A DNA stretch of 64,000 bases, taken from NCBI RefSeq assembly GCF_963677715.1, contig NZ_OY782495.1:62001-126000 (forward strand), read 5' to 3'. The translations under genes were made by a program, and so were the position numbers. Origin of the DNA: an uncultured Bacteroides sp. GTDB taxonomy: Bacteria; Bacteroidota; Bacteroidia; Bacteroidales; Bacteroidaceae. Below, piece by piece: positions 1 to 7,312 of this stretch (position 1 is its first letter; each line of letters opens with the position of its first letter). A model generated the notes under the pieces. The model was given only the letters and a program-made list of their open reading frames with translations, searched no databases and was not told the DNA's origin.

Positions 1-873
1 TCCCTGTCCGGTTTCGAAATACATCACATTGTCGCCTACCGTTCCCCGCTTCAGGCTCAGGGCGGCCTCGTGAGCCTCTTCGAGCATTTTCAAATTTACT
101 CCGAATCCGCTGTTTGCATCTTCCGTACCTGCAATGGATTGAAAAACCAAATCCACCGGTACTCCCTGGTTTATTAGATCGATTGTAGTACTTACATGTG
201 TCAGTACACAAGTTTGCGTGGGTATTTCATAGTGTCGGATAATCTCGTCGAGCATATAGTTTAGCTCCTTCAATACAGGAAAACTGTCACTCGCCGGATT
301 GATGCCAATTACGGCATCGCCCGATCCATACATCAACCCGTCGATGATACTTGCCGAAATACCTTTAAGGTCGTCGGTCGGATTGTTCGGTTGCAGCCGG
401 GCACTCAGACGGCCGGGCAGCCCGATGGTATTTCTGAATTTGGTGATTACCCGGCATTTTTTTGCTGCCAGAATAAGATCCTGATTGCGCATTATTTTGC
501 TTACCGCCGCTGCCATTTCCGGCGTTATTCCGGGGGCTACGGCACTCAGCATTTCGCTGGTGGTGTGTTCGTTGAGCAGCCAGTTACGAAAATCGCCTAC
601 GGTGAGGTGACTAATCGGCAGAAAAGCTTCGGCGTTGTGTGTATCTACAATCAGTCGGGTTACCTCGTCGCTTTCGTAGGGGATGAGTTGTTCTTCGAGA
701 AGAGTCTTGAGCGGCACATCAGCCAGTCTCATTTTGGCAGCAACCCGCTCTTCCATGCTTCCGGCGGAGATCCCGGCAAGGTCATCGCCCGAACGGGCAG
801 GCGATGCCTTAGCCAGAAGATCCTTCAAATCAACAAATTGATAAGTCTGATTACCTAAACTAATCCTATACAT
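1..873 (-). CDS. eutB: Ethanolamine ammonia-lyase large subunit (EutB), C-terminus cut off by window edge
   Basis: Translating the minus strand from the ATG at 873 gives 291 open codons running off the left edge. The protein has EutB hallmarks: a KASPARSGDDLAGI segment near residue 22, an IGINPASDS segment and a VNLKMLEEAHEAAL segment. EutB carries the active site of the adenosylcobalamin-dependent enzyme that converts ethanolamine to acetaldehyde and ammonia, working with EutC in the cytoplasm. It starts 24 bp after the stop of the ethanolamine permease, so the two are surely one operon; eutC is expected just outside the window. EutB is normally about 450 residues, so roughly a third is missing. 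No microcompartment shell genes are seen on this side, which fits a short permease-lyase type pathway. Confidence 0.93.
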   Translation of the reverse strand, partial: MYRISLGNQTYQFVDLKDLLAKASPARSGDDLAGISAGSMEERVAAKMRLADVPLKTLLEEQLIPYESDEVTRLIVDTHNAEAFLPISHLTVGDFRNWLLNEHTTSEMLSAVAPGITPEMAAAVSKIMRNQDLILAAKKCRVITKFRNTIGLPGRLSARLQPNNPTDDLKGISASIIDGLMYGSGDAVIGINPASDSFPVLKELNYMLDEIIRHYEIPTQTCVLTHVSTTIDLINQGVPVDLVFQSIAGTEDANSGFGVNLKMLEEAHEAALSLKRGTVGDNVMYFETGQG

Positions 874-897
874 TTTATTTTCATTTTAAACACCTTC

Positions 898-2283
898 TCA
901 ATCATCAATGGGAATCGTCACCGGAGCGGCGTTCTTTATGTTCACTCTTCTAAAGAAATAATAGTAACAATAAGCCAAAAACATCATACCGATAAATACC
1001 AGAAAGATAGAGAAGTTATAATAAATCATTGCAATCAGGCAAACCATGGCGCAAAACAGAGAGATAATAGGAAATACCGGATAGAAAGGTGCTTTGAACG
1101 GACGTTTCAGGTCCGGTTCGCTTTTTCTCAGTTTCAATAATGAGAACATGGAAACAATGTACATGGTAATGGAACCGAATACCGATAACGTAACGATGTT
1201 AGCCGTCAGAGGCAGATCACCGAAAACAATGATATTATCCGAGAAGATAGCCAGAATACCTATTACTCCTCCTGCCAGAATAGCCAGGTGTGGTGTTCTG
1301 AATCGTTTGCTAACGGTCGACAGAACTTCGGGCAAATATCCGGCCCGTGCCACGGCAAAAATCTGACGGGAATATCCCATAATGATACCATGAAAAGAGG
1401 CAATTAAACCGAATAAACCAAGCCACACCAACATGTGCAGCCATCCGCTTTTGCTACCCACTACTATCTTCATGGCCTGCGGAAGCGGATCGTTGATGTT
1501 GGCCAGTAAACTCCAATCGCCTACACCGCCCGCAAATACCATTACGCCCATAGCTAAAACTAAAAGAGTAAGAATGCCCCATATAAATGCTTTGGGTATT
1601 GTCTTTTTCGGGTTTTTGGCTTCTTCGGCCGCCATGGAAGCTCCTTCGATGGCCAGAAAAAACCAGATGGCAAAGGGAATGGCGGCAAAGATGCCCGACA
1701 GGGTGGATATAGAGAAAGTGTCACTGCCCGCCCAACCGTTATGGGTGAAGTTGCTTAATTCGAAACCGGGAGCTACCACGCCCATGAAAACCAGCAACTC
1801 AAAGATGGCCAGCAGTGTAACAACCAGTTCAAAAATAGCCGCAGTGGTTACCCCGACTACATTTAAACTCATAAAGATGAGATAGACTACTACCGCTACC
1901 ATTTGCGGATTTACTCCTTCAAACTGTACACTGAGATACGCTCCGATGGACATCGCTATGGCGGGAGGAGCAAAAATAAATTCGACCAGAGTAGAAAAGC
2001 CTCCTAAAAAACCTCCTACCGAACCATATGCTCGCTGCGCATAAGCAAAAGGCCCGCCGGCCTGCGGAATAGAGGTGGAAAGTTCCGTAAAACTAAAAAT
2101 AAAGGTCACATACATAATTGCAACAAAAGCTGTCGTAATCATAAAGCCCAATGTACCTGCTGATGCCCAACCGTAGCTCCAGCCAAAATATTCGCCCGAA
2201 ATAACCAGTCCGACGGCTATTCCCCAAAGATGAAAACTGTTCAAAGAACGTTTCAGAGTAGTTTTTTCTGTCTCTTTACCCAT
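898..2283 (-). CDS. eat: Ethanolamine permease, APC superfamily
   Basis: A 461-residue polytopic membrane protein of the amino acid-polyamine-organocation (APC) family, with about 12 hydrophobic segments, an N-terminal GLVISGEYFGWSYGW segment and an EGASMAAEEAKNP segment near residue 215, both typical of ethanolamine permeases. It should import ethanolamine across the inner membrane. The gene lies immediately upstream of eutB on the same strand, which fixes the substrate better than sequence alone. A promoter-like TATCTTTG lies about 30 bp upstream of the start. Another APC substrate is possible but unlikely given the neighbour. Confidence 0.88.
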   Translation of the reverse strand: MGKETEKTTLKRSLNSFHLWGIAVGLVISGEYFGWSYGWASAGTLGFMITTAFVAIMYVTFIFSFTELSTSIPQAGGPFAYAQRAYGSVGGFLGGFSTLVEFIFAPPAIAMSIGAYLSVQFEGVNPQMVAVVVYLIFMSLNVVGVTTAAIFELVVTLLAIFELLVFMGVVAPGFELSNFTHNGWAGSDTFSISTLSGIFAAIPFAIWFFLAIEGASMAAEEAKNPKKTIPKAFIWGILTLLVLAMGVMVFAGGVGDWSLLANINDPLPQAMKIVVGSKSGWLHMLVWLGLFGLIASFHGIIMGYSRQIFAVARAGYLPEVLSTVSKRFRTPHLAILAGGVIGILAIFSDNIIVFGDLPLTANIVTLSVFGSITMYIVSMFSLLKLRKSEPDLKRPFKAPFYPVFPIISLFCAMVCLIAMIYYNFSIFLVFIGMMFLAYCYYYFFRRVNIKNAAPVTIPIDD

Positions 2284-2313
2284 AACCTTTAAGTGTTTGT
2301 TAATAACTCAGGT

Positions 2314-2344
2314 CAAAGATATGTCATTGTTCTAATAAAAGCAA
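2314..2344 (-). promoter_or_regulatory. Bacteroides-type promoter for the eat-eutB operon
   Basis: On the minus strand TTG (2344-2342) is followed by 20 bp and then TATCTTTG (2321-2314), matching the Bacteroidetes -33/-7 pattern (TTTG, 19-21 bp, TAnnTTTG). It lies 30 bp upstream of the permease ATG. Confidence 0.65.
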
Positions 2345-2449
2345 TATATTTGCAATAAAATGATATCAATATTGATTATTAAGCATCAATAGTGTCTTTA
2401 TTAATTGCCTGTGGTGTTAATATGGTTATTTGTTTTTTTATATATATAA

Positions 2450-2503
2450 TAAGAGCGGCTGCTTCAAATCTACTCTTGGTATTATTTGAAACAGCCGCTC
2501 TTA
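2450..2503 (-). terminator. Strong hairpin terminator after the 2569-3234 gene
   Basis: TAAGAGCGGCTGCTTCAAAT at 2450-2469 pairs with the segment at 2484-2503 over 20 bp with one mismatch and a 14-nt loop. It lies 66 bp past the stop codon of the leftward gene at 2569. The following T-tract is imperfect. Confidence 0.6.
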
Positions 2504-2568
2504 TTGTCCTTATTTAGAGAAGGTGGTAACATAAAGATATCCCCTTATGAGTTAGCAAAGTACGCTAA

Positions 2569-3234
2569 TCATTTACGGAAATAGCCTCTTATCTTATTAT
2601 AGGCCTCACTATAGAGCTCGGCATCTTTGTCTTTTAGCGGATAGCTTTTGGCCGCAAGTATCGGAATTACTTTGACCGGATGATTCTTGGCATCGTAAAT
2701 GTTACCGCAAATGTTTCTGAATACTTTTCCGTCGACCGGTTGATAGTAAGGCTCTTCTATCGATTCCAAGCCTTTGCGGCGTGGTTGGGCACCATTCACA
2801 AAAGCTTCATCATCCCCATAAAATCCAAGTTTCTGTAGCCAATAGTTTGTCTGTAAAGACATGGTGAGCACACATTCAATGGTCGGGTATTGTTCTAACA
2901 GCCATTCGATATGCGATAATCCTTTGATGGCCTTTTCTTCCGGAATAAGCACCCTTTTTCCTTTGGGAGCAGGGGTTACATAGTCATTGCACAGATTAGT
3001 AATATACATTTCGGCGGGATTGACGCTATTAAGAGTGACGAAGGTGAGGTGATTGAATAAGTTGCGCGCTTCTACATTGCGGCTGCGTTCACCGTGATCT
3101 TCGGGGAAACTGCGAAAATAATAGTCGGCAAACATGGCCACTTCGGTTGCCGTGTCCGACCATTGCAGGTTCGAATCTTCGCCTATTACTAATAATCTTG
3201 CCGGTTCAGCTGGTTTTAAGTCTTTTGATCTCAT
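2569..3234 (-). CDS. Conserved protein, possibly uracil-DNA-glycosylase-like fold
   Basis: A 221-residue soluble protein without signal peptide or membrane segments. I do not recognise it firmly. The N-terminal LLVIGEDSNLQWS followed by NPAEMYITNLCN is reminiscent of the GEDP and N-L motifs of the uracil-DNA glycosylase superfamily, and the C-terminal part (RNICGNIYDAKNHPVKVIPI) could correspond to the region holding the second motif, but the canonical catalytic residues are not clear. It stands alone, with a TATCTTTG box at 3278-3271 upstream and a strong hairpin downstream. It diverges from the carbonic anhydrase gene. Treat the fold assignment as a guess. Confidence 0.5.
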   Translation of the reverse strand: MRSKDLKPAEPARLLVIGEDSNLQWSDTATEVAMFADYYFRSFPEDHGERSRNVEARNLFNHLTFVTLNSVNPAEMYITNLCNDYVTPAPKGKRVLIPEEKAIKGLSHIEWLLEQYPTIECVLTMSLQTNYWLQKLGFYGDDEAFVNGAQPRRKGLESIEEPYYQPVDGKVFRNICGNIYDAKNHPVKVIPILAAKSYPLKDKDAELYSEAYNKIRGYFRK

Positions 3235-3371
3235 ATCTTGTTTTTAATTGATGCCATTGGCTACTCGGTGCAAAGATACGCTTTTATCTCATCAAACATT
3301 TCTATTTAATTTATTGTTTTACTTTCCAGTCAGAGCAAACTTGTTTACTTACACTTTAAAAGATTGAAAAT

Positions 3372-4040
3372 ATGCAATCGGAATCTTTAAACGAAATGCT
3401 CGCAAATACGGTTTTAACCGAAGAACAACGAGCAAAATTGTCGCCTACAGATATATTAGACCTTTTAAAAAAAGGGAATAAAGACTTTACGGAAGATAAC
3501 TTAACCGTCAGAAACAATACGCAAAGAGTACGCGATGCGGCGATAGGGCAATACCCTTTGGCAGTGGTACTTTCGTGCCTGGACTCGAGAGTCCCGGTCG
3601 AAGATGTTTTTCATCGGGGCATTGGTGACTTGTTTGTAGCCAGAGTAGCCGGTAATATTGTAAATGATGATATTCTGGGTAGCCTTGAATATGCGTGTAA
3701 AATATCGGGGGCTAAGCTGATACTCGTATTAGGTCACGAATATTGCGGTGCCATCCAGTCTGCCATTGACGATGTGAAGCTGGGTAACATCACTACTTTA
3801 TTATCAAAAATACAACCAGCCGTAAAAGCCGCTTCAGAAGGCTTTAAAGGTGAACGTTCCTTTTCCAATTCCGAATTTGCTGATCTTGTTTGTGAGCATA
3901 ATATAAAGCTGTCAATCAATCAAATACGAAAAATGAGTCCTATCCTTAGAGAAATGGAAGAGCAAGAGCAGATCCTCATTGTTGGTAGCATGTATGACAT
4001 GAAAACCGGAGAGGTGCATTTCTTGAAAGATAATAGATGA
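3372..4040 (+). CDS. Beta-class carbonic anhydrase
   Basis: 222 residues, interconverting CO2 and bicarbonate in the cytoplasm. The zinc site of the beta class is complete: Cys69 and Asp71-Arg73 in the CLDSR motif, then His122 and Cys125 in GHEYCGA. The C-terminal MKTGEVHFL strand is also typical of the plant-like subgroup. The start ATG at 3372 gives a normal N-terminus; no signal peptide is seen, unlike some periplasmic relatives. Monocistronic: the next thing downstream is a decayed gene on the other strand. Confidence 0.92.
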   Translation: MQSESLNEMLANTVLTEEQRAKLSPTDILDLLKKGNKDFTEDNLTVRNNTQRVRDAAIGQYPLAVVLSCLDSRVPVEDVFHRGIGDLFVARVAGNIVNDDILGSLEYACKISGAKLILVLGHEYCGAIQSAIDDVKLGNITTLLSKIQPAVKAASEGFKGERSFSNSEFADLVCEHNIKLSINQIRKMSPILREMEEQEQILIVGSMYDMKTGEVHFLKDNR

Positions 4041-4047
4041 GTCATAA

Positions 4048-4410
4048 CTATACTATCCATTCATCGGCTTTAGAAGCATAATCCTGTATATCGTTAATAA
4101 GTTTGCTGGTATGGTAACCGTCGGCAACGGCATGGTTCACAAATACGGCTAGGGGAATGAGTACTTTATCCTGTTCGGAAAAGTATTTACCAAAACGAAT
4201 TAAAGGGAAAAGTAAGTCGGAAACTTCGTAGGTATCTTGTGCAAAGCCGGTGAAGCTTAGCCATGGTATGGAGGAGACGGAACAGAAGTTGGCCGGTTGG
4301 TTTGGGCGAGCCTTTATCTCTTTTACTGTTTTATATTGTTCAATGTCGTGAATAACGGCATTATAAAACTGATTTGAAATTTGGTTTTCATAATTATATT
4401 TGTTCTTTAT
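4048..4410 (-). pseudogene. Remnant of type A chloramphenicol acetyltransferase (C-terminal part only)
   Basis: The minus strand from 4410 to the stop at 4048 is open and encodes about 120 residues resembling the C-terminal half of CAT-A enzymes: SSIPWLSFTGF, then LIPLAVFVNHAVADGYH close to the end. The catalytic histidine region (HHxxxDG in intact enzymes) reads NHAVADG, keeping the second, catalytic His and the Asp-Gly. Upstream the frame meets TAG at 4411-4413 and there is no in-frame start, so roughly the first 100 residues are missing. It is tail-to-tail with the carbonic anhydrase gene, 7 bp from its stop. Probably an old deletion remnant. Confidence 0.75.
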
Positions 4411-4588
4411 CTATTCAAAGATACGCGTTTTTCTAACCACTAATATACGGATTTTGGTCGTATTTGTCTTTATACAACGAGTGATATTCCATTTGACTGA
4501 TCTTAATTTATGATACTTTTTGTTATTAGTTAGCTGCATAATGTTTAAAAATCTCTTTTGTGTGTGTGCTTTTGTGCAATATTATATT

Positions 4589-4596
4589 TATCTTTG
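4589..4596 (+). promoter_or_regulatory. -7 box (TATCTTTG) for the TPR regulator gene
   Basis: TATCTTTG lies 20 bp upstream of the ATG at 4617 and fits TAnnTTTG. No good -33 TTTG is seen at the right spacing. Confidence 0.5.
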
Positions 4597-4616
4597 TGAT
4601 GAAAAGATAAAGAATT

Positions 4617-6362
4617 ATGAAAAAATACGCAAAACTACTATTTATACTATATTGTTTATTTTGTCTCTGTTCTTGTAAAGATCGCTACTCTCCTCCTGTT
4701 TTAGCCACAGTAGATAGCCTCACTTACATCAATCCGGATAGTGCCATCGTTCTTTTAAGTTCAATAAAGGAGGATATGTCCCGTGAGCCGGAATCCACCC
4801 AGATGTATTATCACCTTTTGCAGATAAAAGCTAGAGACAAAGCCTATATTCCCCATACTTCGGATAGCATCATACTCTCTATTGTGCATTATTACGAAAA
4901 TCATACACATAAAGCACATCTTATGGAAGCCTATTACTTTGCCGGACGCGTTTACCGTGATCTCGGAGATTCCCCGCAGGCATTGAGCTATTTTCAGAAA
5001 GCAGCCGATGCGTCCAAAGAGAATACGGATTACAGGGCCGTTAGCCGGATATATAGCCAGATAGGAGAACTTTGCCTTTATCAGGATATATACGATGATG
5101 CACTCGCTGCATACAGAAATGCTTATCACTACAATGTATTGGCAAAAGACAGTGCCGGGCTTGTTTTTAGTTTGCGGGATCTTGGCTGCAATTATACGGG
5201 GCTTAATAATGCCGATAGTTCCCTATATTACTACAAAGCTGCTTATGCTTTAGCAGAAAGGCTCAATAATCATCGCTTAATGAATATTCTTCATGTAGAT
5301 TTAGCTGGACTTTACGTTCAACTAAAAAAATATAATGAAGCAAAAGAGGCTTTAAAACTTCCTGTTAATAACCGAAATAGAACCGATTTGAGTGCAATAT
5401 ATTCTATTTTTTCTAAACTATATTATCAGATCGGAAATATGGATTCTGCATTCTATTATTCGCATCGTATCATAGAAGATTGTGGAACCATTTATGCCAA
5501 GCAGTCTGCTCACTGGATATTGGCACAGATCGCAGAAAAAAAGGGGGATAGTTCAACCGTAATGGAGCAGATTAAGGAATATGCGGCATGTTCCGATTCA
5601 ATACAAAGGATGACTAATTCTGAGGTTATCGGGAAAATGCAATCGCTTTACAATTATCAGTTGCGTGAAAAAGAAAACCATCAATTGAGGGCGGAAAATG
5701 AGGAACAGCAACTTTGGATCGGTTATATCGTTTTTTTTCTTATTGTTATAATCGCTCTTGTTGTTATTTATATACAATATAACAAACGTAGAAAAGATAA
5801 GCTGAAAGAACAATTGACAAAATTGGAGCGGTTTAAGGAAGAACAATATCAGAAAAGCTCCCAATTCATAGAAGAGAATAAAGAACGAATCAAAAAACTG
5901 GAAGAAAAGTTGCAGGCTGCCCAAGAAGAAGGAGGTATTCGTCTCGCTTTGCTGCAAGCCCAACAAGAACAATACTTGCAGATTAACAGTAAGGTCGAAA
6001 TAGATAAACGCGCACAAGAACTTGCCGAAACGGCTTTTCTGCAATCTTCCATCTATAAACAAATCCATCAACTGGCAGGCGGTAACGGTACAATGACGAA
6101 TGTTGATTGGGAAAAACTGACCAAAGCTATCGATGGAACGTATGATGGCTTTACTTCCCGCCTCTATGCACTCCATTCTTTTAGTTCTATTGAACTGAAA
6201 ATTTGCCTATTGCTCAAGGCAAAAATTTCAGTTACTGGCATAGCTTTTATTACCGGCCGGTCAAAATCGGCCATTACTTCTGCACGAAAGAAAATGTATG
6301 AGAAAGTATATGGTGAAGCAGGTAAACCAGAGCAATGGGACGCCTTTATTGAACCGTTCTAA
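4617..6362 (+). CDS. TPR membrane sensor with coiled coil and C-terminal LuxR-like HTH
   Basis: 581 residues. An N-terminal lipoprotein-type signal ends at Cys20 (LCSC). Residues about 100-330 form tetratricopeptide repeats that would sit outside the cytoplasm; one membrane helix spans about 366-388; a charged coiled coil follows (about 390-440); the last 60 residues (ELKICLLLKAKISVTGIAFITGR and following) look like a LuxR/GerE-type helix-turn-helix. This is a one-piece sensor-regulator family common in Bacteroidetes: an extracytoplasmic signal changes a cytoplasmic DNA-binding domain. It opens the peptide natural-product island and is followed directly by five phased direct repeats at 6370-6424 that are candidate binding sites. 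Target genes are inferred from position only. Confidence 0.8.
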   Translation: MKKYAKLLFILYCLFCLCSCKDRYSPPVLATVDSLTYINPDSAIVLLSSIKEDMSREPESTQMYYHLLQIKARDKAYIPHTSDSIILSIVHYYENHTHKAHLMEAYYFAGRVYRDLGDSPQALSYFQKAADASKENTDYRAVSRIYSQIGELCLYQDIYDDALAAYRNAYHYNVLAKDSAGLVFSLRDLGCNYTGLNNADSSLYYYKAAYALAERLNNHRLMNILHVDLAGLYVQLKKYNEAKEALKLPVNNRNRTDLSAIYSIFSKLYYQIGNMDSAFYYSHRIIEDCGTIYAKQSAHWILAQIAEKKGDSSTVMEQIKEYAACSDSIQRMTNSEVIGKMQSLYNYQLREKENHQLRAENEEQQLWIGYIVFFLIVIIALVVIYIQYNKRRKDKLKEQLTKLERFKEEQYQKSSQFIEENKERIKKLEEKLQAAQEEGGIRLALLQAQQEQYLQINSKVEIDKRAQELAETAFLQSSIYKQIHQLAGGNGTMTNVDWEKLTKAIDGTYDGFTSRLYALHSFSSIELKICLLLKAKISVTGIAFITGRSKSAITSARKKMYEKVYGEAGKPEQWDAFIEPF

Positions 6363-6369
6363 TATAAAA

Positions 6370-6424
6370 CCGTACAAAAACCGTATAAAAGTTATAAAAA
6401 CCGCACAAAAACCGCACAAAAAAA
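6370..6424 (+). repeat. Five phased 10-11 bp direct repeats, candidate activator site
   Basis: Units CCGTACAAAAA, CCGTATAAAA, GTTATAAAAA, CCGCACAAAAA and CCGCACAAAAAAA follow each other at 6370, 6381, 6391, 6401 and 6412. The 10-11 bp period puts each unit on the same DNA face. They end 24 bp before the TAAGTTTG promoter box of the DUF3244 gene, where a -33 element should be but is not evident. The obvious candidate binder is the HTH protein encoded just upstream. Binding is inference. Confidence 0.55.
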
Positions 6425-6448
6425 TAGCTATTCAGAGAAAAAGTGTCC

Positions 6449-6456
6449 TAAGTTTG
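6449..6456 (+). promoter_or_regulatory. -7 box (TAAGTTTG) for the DUF3244 gene and possibly the precursor
   Basis: TAAGTTTG matches TAnnTTTG and lies 32 bp upstream of the ATG at 6489. The -33 region lacks TTTG, consistent with a promoter that needs an activator bound at the repeats immediately upstream. Confidence 0.55.
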
Positions 6457-6488
6457 TATGCATAATAATAATAATAAAATGATTTATT

Positions 6489-6854
6489 ATGAAACACTTA
6501 TTATTGGGATGTTTTTTTGTATTATTCTGCATTAATGCTTTTGCTGAAGAAGTGAATATTGATCTTGAAAAAGATAATCAGACAACAAGCACTCGTTCCT
6601 TAACCGTAGATCCTACTGTTACTCATGATGGAAATATCGTGTATATTTATTATTCCGATTATTTATTAGCAAATCTTCAAATTACCGTTAAGGATTTATC
6701 GGGAAATGCTGTGTATTCAAATACGGTTAGTGTATCCTGTAATCAACCTTATTCTTTTGTTTTAAATAATGTGGAGAATGGAGACTATGAAATAGAATTA
6801 AGCTACGGGAATATGTTATTATATGGCTATTTTTTAATTGAGATGATTGCCTAA
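6489..6854 (+). CDS. Small secreted DUF3244-family protein
   Basis: 121 residues with a clear signal peptide (cleavage near INAFA-EE, residue 19). The mature part is a single beta-sandwich-like module: RSLTVDPTVTHDGN, then NLQITVKDLSGNAVYSNTV and NGDYEIELSYGNMLLYGYF. This layout (RSL near the mature N-terminus, 'v.vkd..G..vys..v', final 'g..lyG.F.i') is that of DUF3244, a secreted family common in Bacteroides and often next to TPR/HTH regulators. Function is unknown. It lies between the regulator and the peptide precursor and is preceded by its own promoter and repeats. Confidence 0.75.
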   Translation: MKHLLLGCFFVLFCINAFAEEVNIDLEKDNQTTSTRSLTVDPTVTHDGNIVYIYYSDYLLANLQITVKDLSGNAVYSNTVSVSCNQPYSFVLNNVENGDYEIELSYGNMLLYGYFLIEMIA

Positions 6855-7030
6855 AAAAACAGGTAATATAAATTAGAAAAATAGAAATAAATAGAGTTTA
6901 ATATGTTACGATATTATTTCCTTACTGATTTTTAATGTTAGAATATATACTTATACAGTCCCTATCTGTATAATTAGGGAGCAGATGCCCAAAAGCTAAT
7001 AGAGTAGGCGAAATTTAAAAACAAATTACT

Positions 7031-7219
7031 ATGGTAACAAATGGTCAGTTTGTAATGTTAGAGAAGGGTGAAATTTTAGATGATTTATCCCTCGATATGA
7101 TTATCGGAGGAATAGATGATAAATTCACTCAACCAGGTGAATGCGATTTCTGCAATACTTGTGGAACTAGCAATAACTCGAGTAATGGCGATATGAGCCA
7201 ATCTATCTCTTTGGGTTAA
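7031..7219 (+). CDS. Double-glycine leader peptide precursor (RiPP/bacteriocin-like)
   Basis: 62 residues. The first 27 form a leader ending LSLDMIIGG, with acidic and hydrophobic residues spaced as in double-glycine leaders cut by C39 peptidases. Cleavage after Gly27 would release a 35-residue core beginning IDDKFTQPGE, holding three cysteines as C-x2-C-x2-C (C38, C41, C44) and a Ser/Asn/Gly-rich tail. This resembles the Bacteroidales 'GG natural product precursor' type (TIGR04149-like). The next gene is a radical SAM maturase and an ABC exporter with a C39 domain lies in the same run, so modification and leader-coupled export are expected. Modification chemistry is unknown. A terminator-like hairpin directly follows. 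Confidence 0.8.
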   Translation: MVTNGQFVMLEKGEILDDLSLDMIIGGIDDKFTQPGECDFCNTCGTSNNSSNGDMSQSISLG

Positions 7220-7230
7220 TCTGTAAATGA

Positions 7231-7266
7231 GATTGTGTTAATAAATAGCATTAACACAATCTTTTT
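7231..7266 (+). terminator. Hairpin terminator/attenuator after the precursor gene
   Basis: GATTGTGTTAAT (7231-7242) pairs perfectly with ATTAACACAATC (7250-7261), a 12-bp stem with a 7-nt loop, followed by TTTTT. It sits between the precursor stop and the maturase start, so it would let the precursor mRNA be more abundant than the enzyme mRNA. Confidence 0.8.
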
Positions 7267-7312
7267 ACATTGCATTATTTAGGAACTTATCTATAATATA
7301 TAACTATTTATA

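Noticed and set aside
299-858. Open frames on the plus strand opposite eutB
   Set aside because: They lie antisense to a clear EutB coding sequence and have no recognisable domains.
6370-6424. CRISPR-like array of short repeats
   Set aside because: Units are only 10-11 bp with no spacers and no cas genes; better explained as a regulator site.
6956-6985. TCCCTA/TAGGGA stem upstream of the precursor gene
   Set aside because: Only 6 bp with a 10-nt loop and no T-tract; too weak to call.
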